A DNA stretch of 64,000 bases from Rachicladosporium sp. CCFEE 5018. Its lineage: Eukaryota; Ascomycota; Dothideomycetes; Cladosporiales; Cladosporiaceae. Shown one piece after another: positions 9,578 to 20,437 of the stretch. Each line of letters starts with the position of its first letter. The stretch's first letter is position 1. Below the pieces are notes generated by a model. That model was not told the DNA's origin and did not search any database. It saw nothing but the letters and a program-made list of their open reading frames with translations. The position numbers were made by a program, and so were the translations under genes. Location of the stretch: positions 1,157,718 to 1,221,717 of the forward strand of contig KZ111142.1 of assembly GCA_002077045.2 (NCBI GenBank), in the 5' to 3' direction.

Positions 9578-11330
9578 CACACTTCATCGCGTCTTGACAA
9601 CAAATCGTGCCCTGGGCACTGCCGAGTATACATTTCCATATGTGAGGGACGTCCCTCCGTGTGTAATACACGCCATCTTGATTCCTGATGACCCTGGGTA
9701 CAGCCGCTAAGAAGACAATCGCAGCTTCTTTAGAAAGTGCCCATTCCTTCTGGGCTGCCAGCATGTCTGTTATAAGTGTCCATATATGAGTCTGTACTCC
9801 GTGCCAATTCTTGTTGTTGCAATAGTACAACACCGTGATGTGCAAGAGGGCGAGCTGGCTGAGTTCTGATTTGAGGCTGTCAACATCTGTAAACTGTTTA
9901 CGCAAGACCTTCTTGAATAGAGAGAGCTTCCGCTACATAGTAGCGCATGGACCGACACTGAAGTCGCACTTACTGCAAGTCCGCGCGTGCTCGTGGATGT
10001 TTGAGCATGCCTGCAGCAGTCCCTCCACCAGGGATTGTAGACTCAGGACACGACTTGCTGAACCCTCAAGCTCAAGACTTGAGAGTATTTGGCCAATAGC
10101 GGAGGTCACTTCCGTGCCCAAAGCCGTGTACACCAATGAGCTCGGAATTAGCGAATTCACAGGGAATGTGACAAGGTGATCTGCACTCTCGGAATCATCA
10201 TCTTCGTCCATAGTTGATAACTTTGCTCGTGCAGTAATGGACAAGTCCAGAAGCGGCATGGGTGACGGGGATGGAGAAGCTGGGTCTTTAGCCGGGGCGG
10301 GGGGGGCTGGAAGGTCCATCGAACGGGAAAGCGACGCTTCGCGGACAGGAGTCGTCAGATGCATTGATGAGCTGACCGGGGCGGTAGGAGTCGTGATGTC
10401 GTTTCCTATACTGTCATCTGCTAGCACGATCGGGCGTATCGAGGAGGAGCCCTTTTCTGGCAGCACAGTCTCAGCGGTCTGGTTAGCTTCTTGGTTCTTG
10501 CGCCTGTTCTTGTCGTTGATACCCCACTTCCGTTTCCGATCGGCAATCATCTTGACGCTGGAGAAGGTCAGTTTACACGCTAGCTGGCGATCTATATCTC
10601 CGCTTCTCCAATACTTTCGTGTGTTCCCGTGCTTTCATATCAACACCTGGAACAGTCCAGCTATCGCTCTTGGCCGGGGAGAGAGGCTGGCACTCGTTGT
10701 CATCGTCTGCGCGCTCGCTTCGACACCCTCGTAAACATAACAGTATGTCGGTGGTCTGCTCCCAACATGACGATAACAGCTTTACCCAAAGCCCGGACTT
10801 TTAGAGAGGCGGAGGTACCTTCAGTATGACATGGGAGATAGGATCACGACTCACCTTACAAGCAACCCCGCATCTGACATTTCGTCCACGAACATATTGT
10901 TAGTGACCGTCTTGTAGCGTGACTCGATGATCGGTCGCCAAGAGATCCAATCTTGTGGCGTTGGGGCATGTAGGATGCGTCGATCTCTCATCCTAGAAAG
11001 AACGTCGGTGGGCGTTCCCAACGTGAGACCAGACCTTCCATCATATGCCTGTCCAGCGCGAGCTCTTGCGGTTGACTGAGTGTGATACAGGTCGTGCGTA
11101 TGGCGCTGGAGGTCTGCAAGTGTGTTGAAGCGCTGTAAACATCCATCATGCGCGCAGCTATACGCTCCAGTGCTGGCGCGAGTGTCCGCTGGTCGTGAGG
11201 TCGCTGGAGGTGAGTCGTTGTCTTGAAGCGATGCTCTCAACGAGCTGATCTCTGCCGTTATCGCTGTCCAGTGGTTACCTGAGTGATTCTGAGACTCACT
11301 TGCATGTTGAGATAGCTGTGTCGACGACAA
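9498..11330 (-). pseudogene. C2H2 zinc-finger plus Clr5-domain transcription factor, interrupted by TAG
   Basis: Exon 1 is 11330-10855 and exon 2 10557-9498, read on the minus strand. The 297-nt intron has donor GTGAGT, a CTGAC branch and acceptor CTCCAG. Exon 1 carries a C2H2 finger (YSCAHDGCLQRFNTLADLQRHTHDLYH; C-x4-C-x12-H-x4-H) and the first half of a Clr5-type domain (WISWRPIIESRYKT). The splice completes it as GLLVSVKMIADRKRKWGINDKNRRK, which is what identifies both the domain and the intron. A TAG at 9933-9935 then interrupts the frame after VGPCATM. The frame continues for another 145 codons (RKLSLFKKVLRKQFTDVDSLKSELSQ...) to the stop at 9498. Without the TAG the protein would be about 510 aa; with it, 363 aa including both DNA-binding regions. 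It may be a recent nonsense allele. Confidence 0.6.
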
Positions 11331-12330
11331 CGGAGAAGTACCAGGGGCAGTGAAGGGTTCCTGCCACCGTCCTTCACAATTTCACGAAGTCGGCAGTGAC
11401 AGTGAGAATAACAAGACACTGCGGTGTGGTAAGCTGTGGTATTGCTAGCGCTTGAGACGATCTCCCGCTGGCATAAGAGCGGTTTCGAGCGTGGAGAAGA
11501 TAATGCACGATGTTGTATGAACAGCGCGAATGCACGAACTAAGGTCTCCTCAAGTAGTTTTGGATGTTAGGTAGATGTAGCACCTAGACAATACGGTGGG
11601 TAAGCTCCATGGTAGCAGTGTCTGTCACAGCCTCCTTCAGCAAAGCCACCGACGTCACAACGGAGGGACGCGTGAACGGCGCCGCTCAGCTGAGCTGCGA
11701 ACGAAGGGCATGGCACGTTCACAGATGCCGCAGTCGAGCAATAACACGGCCATGGGCTAAGGGTTGTCGCGATGGACCCTTGAATGGAGTCCCGGCCGCA
11801 TGTCGAGACAGGATCCGAGTGCGCCATTTGGTACCGCGCAGCGACTAAAAGATACGAGGCTGATACCGTACGATGTAGCGCTATGCAGAGTACTACCTTG
11901 CATCATGCAGTATAATACTGCGCTGTGAAATACCCGTCGCTTTCGGTGTGCTGACGCACATCAACGGCTGGGCTTTGAGGCAGACTGCCTTTCGGAACTG
12001 TTCAAGTAGCTTTTAGCGTCATGCGATATGCGGATTGATACCCTGTACCGTGGCAATGACCTGGGCAACACCTATCAGGTCCGCGTACTAAGTGATACTC
12101 CTTGAAGGCGAGCCAGAGCATGTGCACGCTATATCGTACATCCTCGATGCTGCCGGATCGCTGGCACGCCCTTGTTGACGGACTGATCATGTAGCACTGG
12201 GATCAGCACATAAGTACTGCCCGAGGCAGTGTCTTCGTCTCTGTCCTCTCTTCGTCAACTTCTCGCACTGCAATCTTGTATCCTGTCTGACGAAATTTTT
12301 CCAACAAGATCAATCGGGATCTTCGACATC
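11331..12330. other. 1 kb without a supported gene
   Basis: This is the upstream region of the Clr5-type gene. Short ORFs at 11567-11848 and 12002-12190 occur on both strands with no domain or splice logic. Nothing else recognisable is seen. Confidence 0.4.
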
Positions 12331-12915
12331 ATGTCGAGTCCCAAGACTTCCAATGCACCAACCCGCACCTCCACTATGGACACCGTGCCTGACGACGCTC
12401 GTACCGACGCGGCATGGTCGACAACTGCCACCTGCAGCTCGAACCACACCCAATCGATCCATGACCAGGTGGTAGACAACAAGCAGTCGACGTCCTCATC
12501 GACTATGCAAGTCTCCTACGCCCTCCAACGTTGGCTCGACCAGAAGCCTGAGGAAGAACACTGGGTCATGATGAGAGGTGCTCGTGGGCAGTAGAGGGAG
12601 GTTGATCATCGGAGTGCAGAAGTTGTTCATCGATACATCTTGGTAAGTCGATCCAGTGTTTCATGTTCGGAAGGAGTCATCCGATATACTGACGTTGATC
12701 CAGTAGGGTATGTAGAGAGGCCCTTGTGGTCGGAATGTTGGGGTGTTGACAAGTCACTCGGGATTGTCCAGGCTCGCAGGGCGGATGAGTATGAGGAAGG
12801 TGTGATTGAGGCTATGGTGCTGGAGGAGCTCGGCTCGGCGGGACTGATTCTGACGAAGATCAAACGAGAGGGAGTCGGCAGACGCTGCCAGAACCCGTGT
12901 CTAATTGATGGGGGC
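12331..12915 (+). pseudogene. Possible decayed small gene, unrecognised
   Basis: An ORF from ATG 12331 (MSSPKTSNAPTRTSTMDTV) runs to TAG at 12592-12594. A different frame then reads VLVGSRGRLIIGVQKLFIDTS up to a good donor (GTAAGTCGAT, near 12650) with a branch-like CTGAC and acceptor CCAG near 12702. Beyond that an acidic coding-like stretch (YEEGVIEAMVLEELGSAGLILTKIKREGVG) runs to TAG at 12916-12918. The parts do not join in a single frame, so this is either a frameshifted relic or a chance arrangement. No family is recognised. Confidence 0.2.
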
Positions 12916-13167
12916 TAGTATGCAAGACGTCAATCGAGAGAGTACGAGATAAAGGGCATGTTGTGAGAGAGACTGTAGTGAAGACTTACCTCCGCTTGCA
13001 CGAAAACGCAAGATCCCATTTCCAGTATCATCACTACCACAGCTTCGCCCTTGCCAATCGGTTGACGTGAGTGATGATCAGGGTATGCTGTCAAAAGGCG
13101 CAGTCTTCATCTGCATGGAGCTGGGGTAGATCGACCTTATTGCAACTTTGCCACCAGTCGCAATGTT

Positions 13168-13859
13168 TCACCATACTTCCGATGGCTGCACACGAACCGT
13201 CTCGCCATTAGCTCGAATCGTCTTGCGCTGCTTATCGCGCTTCAGCGGCTTCCGCATGTCGAATGCGTCGCTGCCGTCACTGTAGTAGTCCACAATGCGT
13301 CGATAGATCGAGTACCTACCAGCTTCTGGTTAGCAGACTCCCAGCACACTCATGAAGAAGACTCACCCCATCTTCCGATACAGCCCAATGGCTGCCTCGT
13401 TCTCAACCCTCACAAATAGGTCAACAAACCACGCCTCAGCCTCGTCACCGGCGATTTCAATTGCCTCAGACAGCTTCGTTGCCAGACCCTTTCGCCTGGC
13501 AGCGGGAGACACAGTTAAGCAGGTAATGTGGGCGTGCCAGCCGAGGTAGTTGGGGAACTTCTTGCGGTATAGGTTCAGTGCTGGGTCATACGGGATGGAG
13601 GAGATCTGATGGGGCGAGGACTCGAGTTTGCCGAGGACTGATCAAAGTCAGCATGTAATCGATCAGGGATTTAGAACTGCATCCACGCACTGTATGCTTC
13701 GATTTCGCCTGTGGAAGACTCGATGACTTTACACAATGATGGCCACCTTGTAAAATACTCCAGATAAAAGCTGATGTTGTACGTCTCGGTCAGGTGATCG
13801 AGATTGCACGGGTTGAATCGCAGAAGGTCCATCGGGGTCATGGGCCGGATGGCAGACAT
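13168..13859 (-). CDS. NAA20: N-terminal acetyltransferase B catalytic subunit (NatB)
   Basis: Three exons on the minus strand: 13859-13691, 13637-13367 and 13315-13168. Introns are 53 and 51 nt with donors GTGCGT and GTGAGT. The spliced product is 195 aa. It starts MSAIRPMTPMDLLRFNPCNLD, a hallmark of Naa20/Nat3. The GNAT fold contains the acetyl-CoA loop RRKGLATKL and the family's conserved VENEAAIGLYRKMGYSIYRRIVDYYS segment spanning the second splice. It acetylates nascent proteins beginning Met-Asp/Glu/Asn/Gln as part of NatB with Naa25. Length matches fungal orthologues. The gene is convergent with the degraded ORF at 12331. Confidence 0.92.
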
Positions 13860-14400
13860 GATGGCTGCGAGTATGTTTGCTAAGAGTGGCTATATGCAGG
13901 AAGACGAAGTTCATCGACTTTGGAAGACACAGATAGCCGGACCGGCTGACTCAGCATTCGCGATTGATCCATTGGAAGTCACTCTGTACAGCATGCAGGT
14001 TTCAGCCTCAGAGCTTGCAGGTACCCATGTAGCTTCACATACTTTTTTCCTTGTAGCTCAACATCGCAACTTGTATGGTCCATTGACCGTACCAATGGTG
14101 GAAACTTGTACCATCTCCAACAGCACTTTAGTCTCCGCCCTTAGCCCGACGCCCGCTCTGGCAGTTTTCTTCCGCTCCGCCGCTAGAATAGAAGCCGAAG
14201 CTTATTTCCGCGCGACGGGAGACTCCTGGGGTCCTGGGCTCAACTTTAGGTCAAGCCGCAGTTCACTCGGCGATCTCATTACTTCACTTCGACCTCAACA
14301 TCACTCCCCAATATACCTGATATCAAGTACACCCGACATACTGTAATCACTCGTTGATCCTCACCACCTCCCCACTACGCAGTGCCACCGACTGGCAATC

Positions 14401-16650
14401 ATGGCGAGCATCACCGAGAAGGTGAAGGAGAGTCTCGTCGGCGGCACTGATGAGGAGCCAAACCTCTCAGCGCAGACCAAAGAGTTCTTCTACGAGCATG
14501 CAATCAAGGACGATGAGTCGGAGGAGCCATATCTCGGTGAGAAGGCGTTCATCGACGCGATTGCGCCGAAAGGAGAAGACTATGTAAGTATTATTCAGTG
14601 AAGCGAGTGAAGGCAGCATAGACGTGGCGGCGGGGCAGGGGATCAACTTGTGGAGAGCTTCACATACTGACTTCAACCTCAGCACAAGATCAAGCGCGAG
14701 CAATACGCGATCCTCTTCTCAGTCGCCGACCGCGCACAGAAGAATCGCGTCGACATCCACGACTGGTCCGTCTTCACCAACCTCCTCTCCAAACCCGACG
14801 CCGAGTACGAAATCGCGTTCCGCCTCTTCAGCGACCCCTCGACCGGCCTGGTGGACTTCAACAGCTTCAAAGAGTCGTATGCGCGCAATCGCGGTGAGGG
14901 CACAGTGCCCTTCAACTGGGACAGCGACTGGGCGAAGCTGTACCTCGGCGGCAGGAAGAACCGACACTCGATGACATACCCGCAATTCGCGCAGATGCTG
15001 CGTGGCCTACAAGGCGAGCGCGTTCGCCAGGCATTCCTCCACTTCGACAACAACGGCGACGGCTACATAGAACCCGAAGACTTCAGTCGCATCATCCGCG
15101 AGACAGCATCACACAAGCTCTCCGACCACCTCCTCTCGAACCTCAGCACACTCTGCAACATCAGTCCCGGAAGCAAGATTAGCTACGCTAACGTCCGCGC
15201 TTTCATGAATGTGATCCGGGAGATGGACCTCGTGGAGTTTGTCATTAAGAACGCGATTCACAAGTCCGACGACGGCAAGATCACAAGAGTGGACTTTTTG
15301 AACGAGGCGGCGAGAATCACGAGGTTCACACTGTTCACACCCATGGAGGCGGACATCCTCTTCCACTTCGCTTCCCTCGACCAGCCCTCCGGCCGCCTAA
15401 GTATATCAGACTTTGCGCGTGTGCTGGATGCGAGCTGGCATTCGACAGCAGGACGCCTGGGTTCCAGAGCTGGAACGATGATCGCCGACACGGCACAGGA
15501 GGCAGTTGCCAAGTCAAGATCCTTCTACGAGGACTTCCTCGTCTCGGCACACCACTTCGGACTTGGCTCGATAGCAGGCGCGTTCGGAGCGTTCATGGTC
15601 TACCCCATCGATCTGGTCAAGACGCGCATGCAGAACCAGCGCAGCTCGGTGGTTGGCACGAAGCTTTACCAGAACAGCTTAGACTGCTTCCAGAAGGTGA
15701 TCCGCAACGAAGGTTTCCGCGGGCTGTATTCTGGTGTCCTGCCGCAGTTGGTCGGTGTAGCCCCCGAGAAAGCCATCAAGCTCACGATGAATGATCTCGT
15801 GCGCGGGAAGTACACGGAGAAGTCCACTGGTAACATTCCGCTATGGGCTGAGATCATGGCCGGTGGTACCGCAGGAGGCTGCCAAGTCGTCTTCACAAAC
15901 CCACTCGAGATCGTCAAGATTCGCCTGCAGATCCAGGGCGAGGCTGCCAAGGCCGCAGCACGAGAGGGCGAGCAGTTTAACAGGCGCTCTGCCATGTGGA
16001 TTGTGCGGCACCTCGGTCTCGTCGGATTATACAAGGGCGCTTCGGCATGCTTGCTCCGCGATGTGCCCTTCTCGGCGATCTACTTCCCTACCTACGCTCA
16101 TCTGAAGAAGGACTACTTCGGCGAGTCCCCAACGAAGAAGCTCGGGATACTGCAATTGCTTACCGCCGGTGCGATTGCTGGTATGCCTGCCGCCTACCTC
16201 ACCACGCCTTGCGACGTCATTAAGACTCGCTTGCAAGTCGAAGCCCGCAAGGGCGACACACAATACACATCCCTCCGCCACTGCGCGCGCACGATCTTCA
16301 AAGAGGAGGGTTTTGCGGCGTTCTTCAAGGGCGGTCCAGCGCGTATTCTGCGTTCATCGCCGCAGTTCGGTTTCACGCTTGCCGGTTACGAGGTGTTGCA
16401 AGGTCTGCTGCCACTGAACGGCGAGCATGCGGCGGAGAAGGACATCGGACCACGGGGCTCGTTGGAGCCTGTGACTGGGCTGCAGGAGGCGACTGCGCCA
16501 TTGCCGTATTTGAGGAGTCGCAATGCGCTCAAGATCATCCTCGACCTCGATCTTGGGTTTGGCCGGCCACGCGGTGTTGGCGAGGCGGCGAGGCGCGGGT
16601 GGTTGCCGAGTGTGCTCACACCCAATGCGGGACCGAAGAGTGGTGAGTGA
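14401..16650 (+). CDS. AGC1: Mitochondrial aspartate-glutamate carrier, contig A copy
   Basis: Exons are 14401-14583 and 14683-16650, separated by a 99-nt intron (GTAAGT...CTCAG, branch CTGAC), giving 716 aa. The N-terminal half carries EF-hand-type units, the clearest being DNNGDGYIEPEDF near residue 185. The C-terminal half has three mitochondrial-carrier repeats with signatures PIDLVKTRMQ, PLEIVKIRLQ and PCDVIKTRLQ at roughly residues 370, 470 and 570. This architecture is that of AGC1/aralar-type carriers of the inner mitochondrial membrane. They exchange aspartate for glutamate in the malate-aspartate shuttle; in animals the EF-hands are calcium sensors. The homeolog is at 21922-24170, with few amino-acid changes (for example EFFYEH versus EYFYGH). 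Confidence 0.95.
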
Positions 16651-18044
16651 GAGAGCAGAAGAGATGAATGAATCGCAAAAGGTATGTTGAGATCCTCGTG
16701 ACGTGATGTTTGTGTGAAGGCGGCGGCGGCAGCGGCAGCTTTGGCAGCAGCTCGTGTTCTGCACATATATCGACATGAACGGACGAAAGGAGATGGACTG
16801 TGCGGGAACAGAGCATTTTCGCTGGGCGGTTGAGTGCATGATTTGCTCTTTTGGGCATGAGCATTAGCATAGCGCGTGGCGTTTGGCGCCCTGGCTGGCA
16901 TGGTGGTGACAGTAGCCGGCTAGACGCATGCATAGCTGGCCACAAACTAGGCCAGACGTACATAGGTACTAGAGTGTATCAACAGAAGTGTAGTACTATC
17001 ACCACGTTCCATTGAGCACGGTCTGTATACATAGCTCGCGTAGCTTCATGACAGCACAGCAGAGGAGCACCTGTGCTCTCTCTCATCATCTTGGAGAAAC
17101 GCAGCGCTGCTATCATGACATCCGCGAGTGTTGTTATCGTGTCTACTGCGGCGGTGAGAGAGCACCTCGCTAGCGTTGGCTTTTTGCAACAGTCCGCGGC
17201 TGTCGAGATTGGTGTCATAGGTCGTTTATTCATGTGGTGCAACCGATAGATGCTCAGTAAAGGAACCAATTTAGAGAAGATATTCGAGATTGGAAAGGGG
17301 CGGAAGCAAGTGTCACGTGCTCATGCGGCGATCCTTAGTAAGCACGACCCGATCTCACCTATAAGATACACAGAGACGATGTTGAAATAAGCTATGAGGT
17401 GACAGGGAGTGCGGGTACCTTACTTGGAGCTAGAGATCGACGACAAAGACCATGGCGATACTAGGTAGCAGCAAGGAGGTCCGAAGGATGGGAAAGGGGC
17501 ATCTATGAATTGCGTGATGTGATCTCTGCATCATTGTCTATGCTCTGTACTAATCTCACGGTCATAATGCCTTCGCAACATACTGTAGGTCGACGTCTTT
17601 ATTGTCGTTGCCATCGAGCTGCAAGAAGCGTGGAGATCAGCTGCTGTGTTGGGATCCACTTTTGCTTGGCACGGGTATCAGAAGCTGGTGACACCCCGTC
17701 ACGACAAATCCCCGATCGCTGCCTGCATCGATACAGCGTTGAAACCACTACTTTTTCTTCTTGTACTCCGACGTTGCAACCAGAGCGACTCTTACCGTCA
17801 TAAACAGTGTATTGGAAACGCCGTATCCTCATCGCAAGCGTGTTGTCACGCATTTGTCGCGGATTGTACGACACAAGTCACCGCGGCGGCGGCACAAGCT
17901 AAGGCAAAGCCGAGATTTCGCCCGACGCATACACACATCAACGCACATTACATTCCATCGTCAGACTTTTGGATCCAGCAACAACGCAATCACGTGCGTT
18001 CACGTGTCACAAGCTGTGCAATCACAAGCCTGTCTTGAGCCCTC
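16651..18044. other. AGC1-YTA7 intergenic region, contig A copy
   Basis: This 1.4 kb stretch holds the AGC1 3' end and the YTA7 promoter. The counterpart is 24171-25569 in contig B, with blocks of strong conservation. Just after AGC1 there is a GCG/GCA-rich run (16717-16750) that differs in length from the B copy. No coding region is supported. Confidence 0.5.
17991..18006. promoter_or_regulatory. Pair of CACGTG E-boxes upstream of YTA7 (contig A)
   Basis: CACGTG palindromes lie at 17991-17996 and 18001-18006, 39-54 bp before the YTA7 ATG. The arrangement and spacing are identical at 25516-25531 in the other homeolog. CACGTG is the core site of bHLH factors such as Cbf1 and Pho4. A further TCACGTG at about 17311 is also kept in both copies. 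Confidence 0.45.
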
Positions 18045-20337
18045 ATGGCCGGGCGCGGCAACAAGCGTCGGCTCGAGGACTTCGACCCAAACAAGTCCGA
18101 TTCCGACGACGGTGATTACGGCGCTCAGCCTTCGCCACGTCCGCACACAAACCGCAGCACTTCGCAGAGGAAGCGCAAGAGTGACCATCGGTCGTCGAGA
18201 AAGCCTGCTGCGAAACGGCAGCGGAAGGAGACATACGGTGACTCACAGGACGATATCGAGAGCGACAGTCAAGACGCGACGAGCAGTGGTGAAGGGAGCT
18301 TTGCTGCAGATGACGAGGAGGCACGGCCTGTTGAGCGCAACCCGAAGACTGGCAGGGTTGTGAGAGGTGCTGCGAAGAAGGGTGTCAAATACGAAGAGAC
18401 GAGCGACGAGGATATTGTGTCCACGCGAGACAGCACGCCGGATCGACCAGTGCTCGTGTCTTCGAGCAGTGTCCTCCGTCCTGGACCCCCGAAGAAGACC
18501 CTGATCGTCAAGCTAAGCCTTTCAAGACAGACCCTAGCAGAGATGGAGAGTGGAGGACGACCCACGAGATCGAAGGTCGGCGGCAAGAGTATCAGCATGG
18601 CTAAGCGCCAGCCGACACCTGGCACATCGAGCGCGATGGGCACGCGTAGGAGCAGCCGCATCTCGCATGACGAGGAGCCGCCACTCATTGCTTTGACTGA
18701 CAGCGGAAGACATGCGCAAGTCACACGCGCGGGGAGCGCGACACCTGAGCCTACTACTGCTGCAAGAAGAGCTACGAGAGGTGGCAAGGGACCGATCAAG
18801 AAGAACGTCAGTGCCATAATGGAGGAGAGTCAAGAGGATGCTCAGTCACAACTGGGTCCGGAGTTATTCTCACAGCTGCAGGAAGAGGCGAACAAGCAGA
18901 ATGCGGGGATTGAGCGCACTTTACCCGGCGCGGAGAACACAGCTGCGAACGACGACAATGACGACGAGAAGATCGCTATGGAGATTGTGCAGGAGTCGCA
19001 AGAGGACGATGATGAAGACATGCCAGTGGCTCGCGGTGGACGTTCACTACGTCAGCGTCGAAAGGAGTCCAGCCCACCTGCATCACAACAGATCACGAAG
19101 GATACTCGCCGCCGCTCACAGCGTCCCAAGAAGGCTGCTGGCGAGCCGAGCAGTGACTTCGAGCCCGACGCCGATGCCGAAGTCGCGGACGACGAGAACG
19201 TTTCTAGTGAAGACGAGATCTCGAAGCCGAGGCCGCGACCAGGCAGCAGCAACAGCGAGAGTCAAGGTGGCAGACGCTCGGGCAGGATCAGCGCTATGAA
19301 TGCAAGGTCGCAAGGCTCGAAGCGAGGTCGCTCTGACGATGATGCGGACGAAGAGCTGGATCTCGATGAAGTGGCGGACGAGGCTGCTGATCTCGAGGAA
19401 GACAAGCGGCGCAACGCGCGACCAAGAAAGCGTAGGATAGCTAATGATGAGATCTCGTTCGAGCCGAGTCTGCGCCGACGGGACAAAAGGCCGGACTACC
19501 GCGTCTGGCGTCCCGAGCTTGCGCTGAACGATGAAGAGGATGCAGCGCCTGCTAACGCAGCCACCCCACAGCGCAACAGGCGCGGCGGAGCTGGCACATC
19601 ATATCGCAGTCTCTTCTCGACCTATGGACCGTTTGGCGGCGCTGGTGGTCCACCGCCTGTCTTCGGTGGGCTCGGTGGTCAAGCCGCGGCTGGTGGAGCG
19701 GACTCGGACAGCAGTGATGATGAAGGCATGGCCAAAGGTGCCGCTGCTAACATGGGAGGCATCTCAGGCATGACTCCGATATCAGCATACCCCAAGCCTT
19801 TCGTGCCACAAGGCATCAGCAACGATCCTCTTACTGGACCGGGAGGCGGCCCAGTCAGCATGGGTAAGGTCAAGGATAAGAAAGCACTCGCTGATGTCGA
19901 CCCACTCGGCATCGATCCAAATGTCAGCTTCGACGCTGTTGGTGGACTAGATGATCATGTCGACCGCCTCAAGGAGATGGTCGCACTTCCACTACTCTAC
20001 CCGGAGGTCTTCCAGCGCTTCCACGTCACGCCACCACGCGGTGTGCTCTTCCATGGTCCGCCAGGAACGGGTAAAACATTACTCGCTCGTGCACTCGCTA
20101 ACAGTGTGAGCGCCAATGGCCAGAAGGTGACGTTCTACATGCGCAAAGGCGCTGATGTGCTCAGTAAATGGGTCGGTGAGGCTGAGAAGCAGCTTCGTCT
20201 ACTGTTCGAGGAGGCTCGCAAGAACCAGCCTAGCATTATCTTCTTTGATGAGATTGATGGCTTGGCACCAGTGCGCTCGAGCAAGCAGGAGCAGATCCAC
20301 TCGACCATCGTGGCTACTCTACTTGCGCTCATGGACG
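18045..20337 (+). CDS. YTA7: YTA7/ATAD2-type AAA+ bromodomain protein, 5' part (contig A copy)
   Basis: This copy is truncated by the assembly gap: 764 codons from MAGRGNKRRLEDFD to LLALMD. The N-terminal ~540 residues are disordered and highly charged, with acidic runs that suggest histone contact. AAA1 follows, with Walker A GPPGTGKT and Walker B IIFFDEIDG. The full-length homeolog is at 25570-30592. Differences include a small acidic length change (ENTAANDDNDDEK here, ENTDSNDDEEK there). The 3' part of this same homeolog most likely resumes at 32830, with 357 bases missing. Confidence 0.93.
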
Positions 20338-20437
20338 NNNNNNNNNNNNNNNNNNNNNNNNNNNNNNNNNNNNNNNNNNNNNNNNNNNNNNNNNNNNNNN
20401 NNNNNNNNNNNNNNNNNNNNNNNNNNNNNNNNNNNNN
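20338..20437. other. Assembly gap of 100 N (contigs A/B)
   Basis: There are exactly 100 N, the usual placeholder for a gap of unknown size. The left side is mid-YTA7; the right side is inside a transposon. The sequences on the two sides do not belong together. Confidence 0.98.

Larger units (their letters stand above)
13934..20337 (+). repeat. Homeologous block, contig A copy (partner 21466-27856)
   Basis: From TAGCC at 13934 to the N-run, this segment aligns base for base, with a few percent substitutions and small indels, to 21466-27856. It covers the AGC1 promoter, AGC1, the 1.4 kb AGC1-YTA7 spacer and the first 764 codons of YTA7. Left of 13934 there is no similarity, because contig B carries a transposon there. 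Confidence 0.9.
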
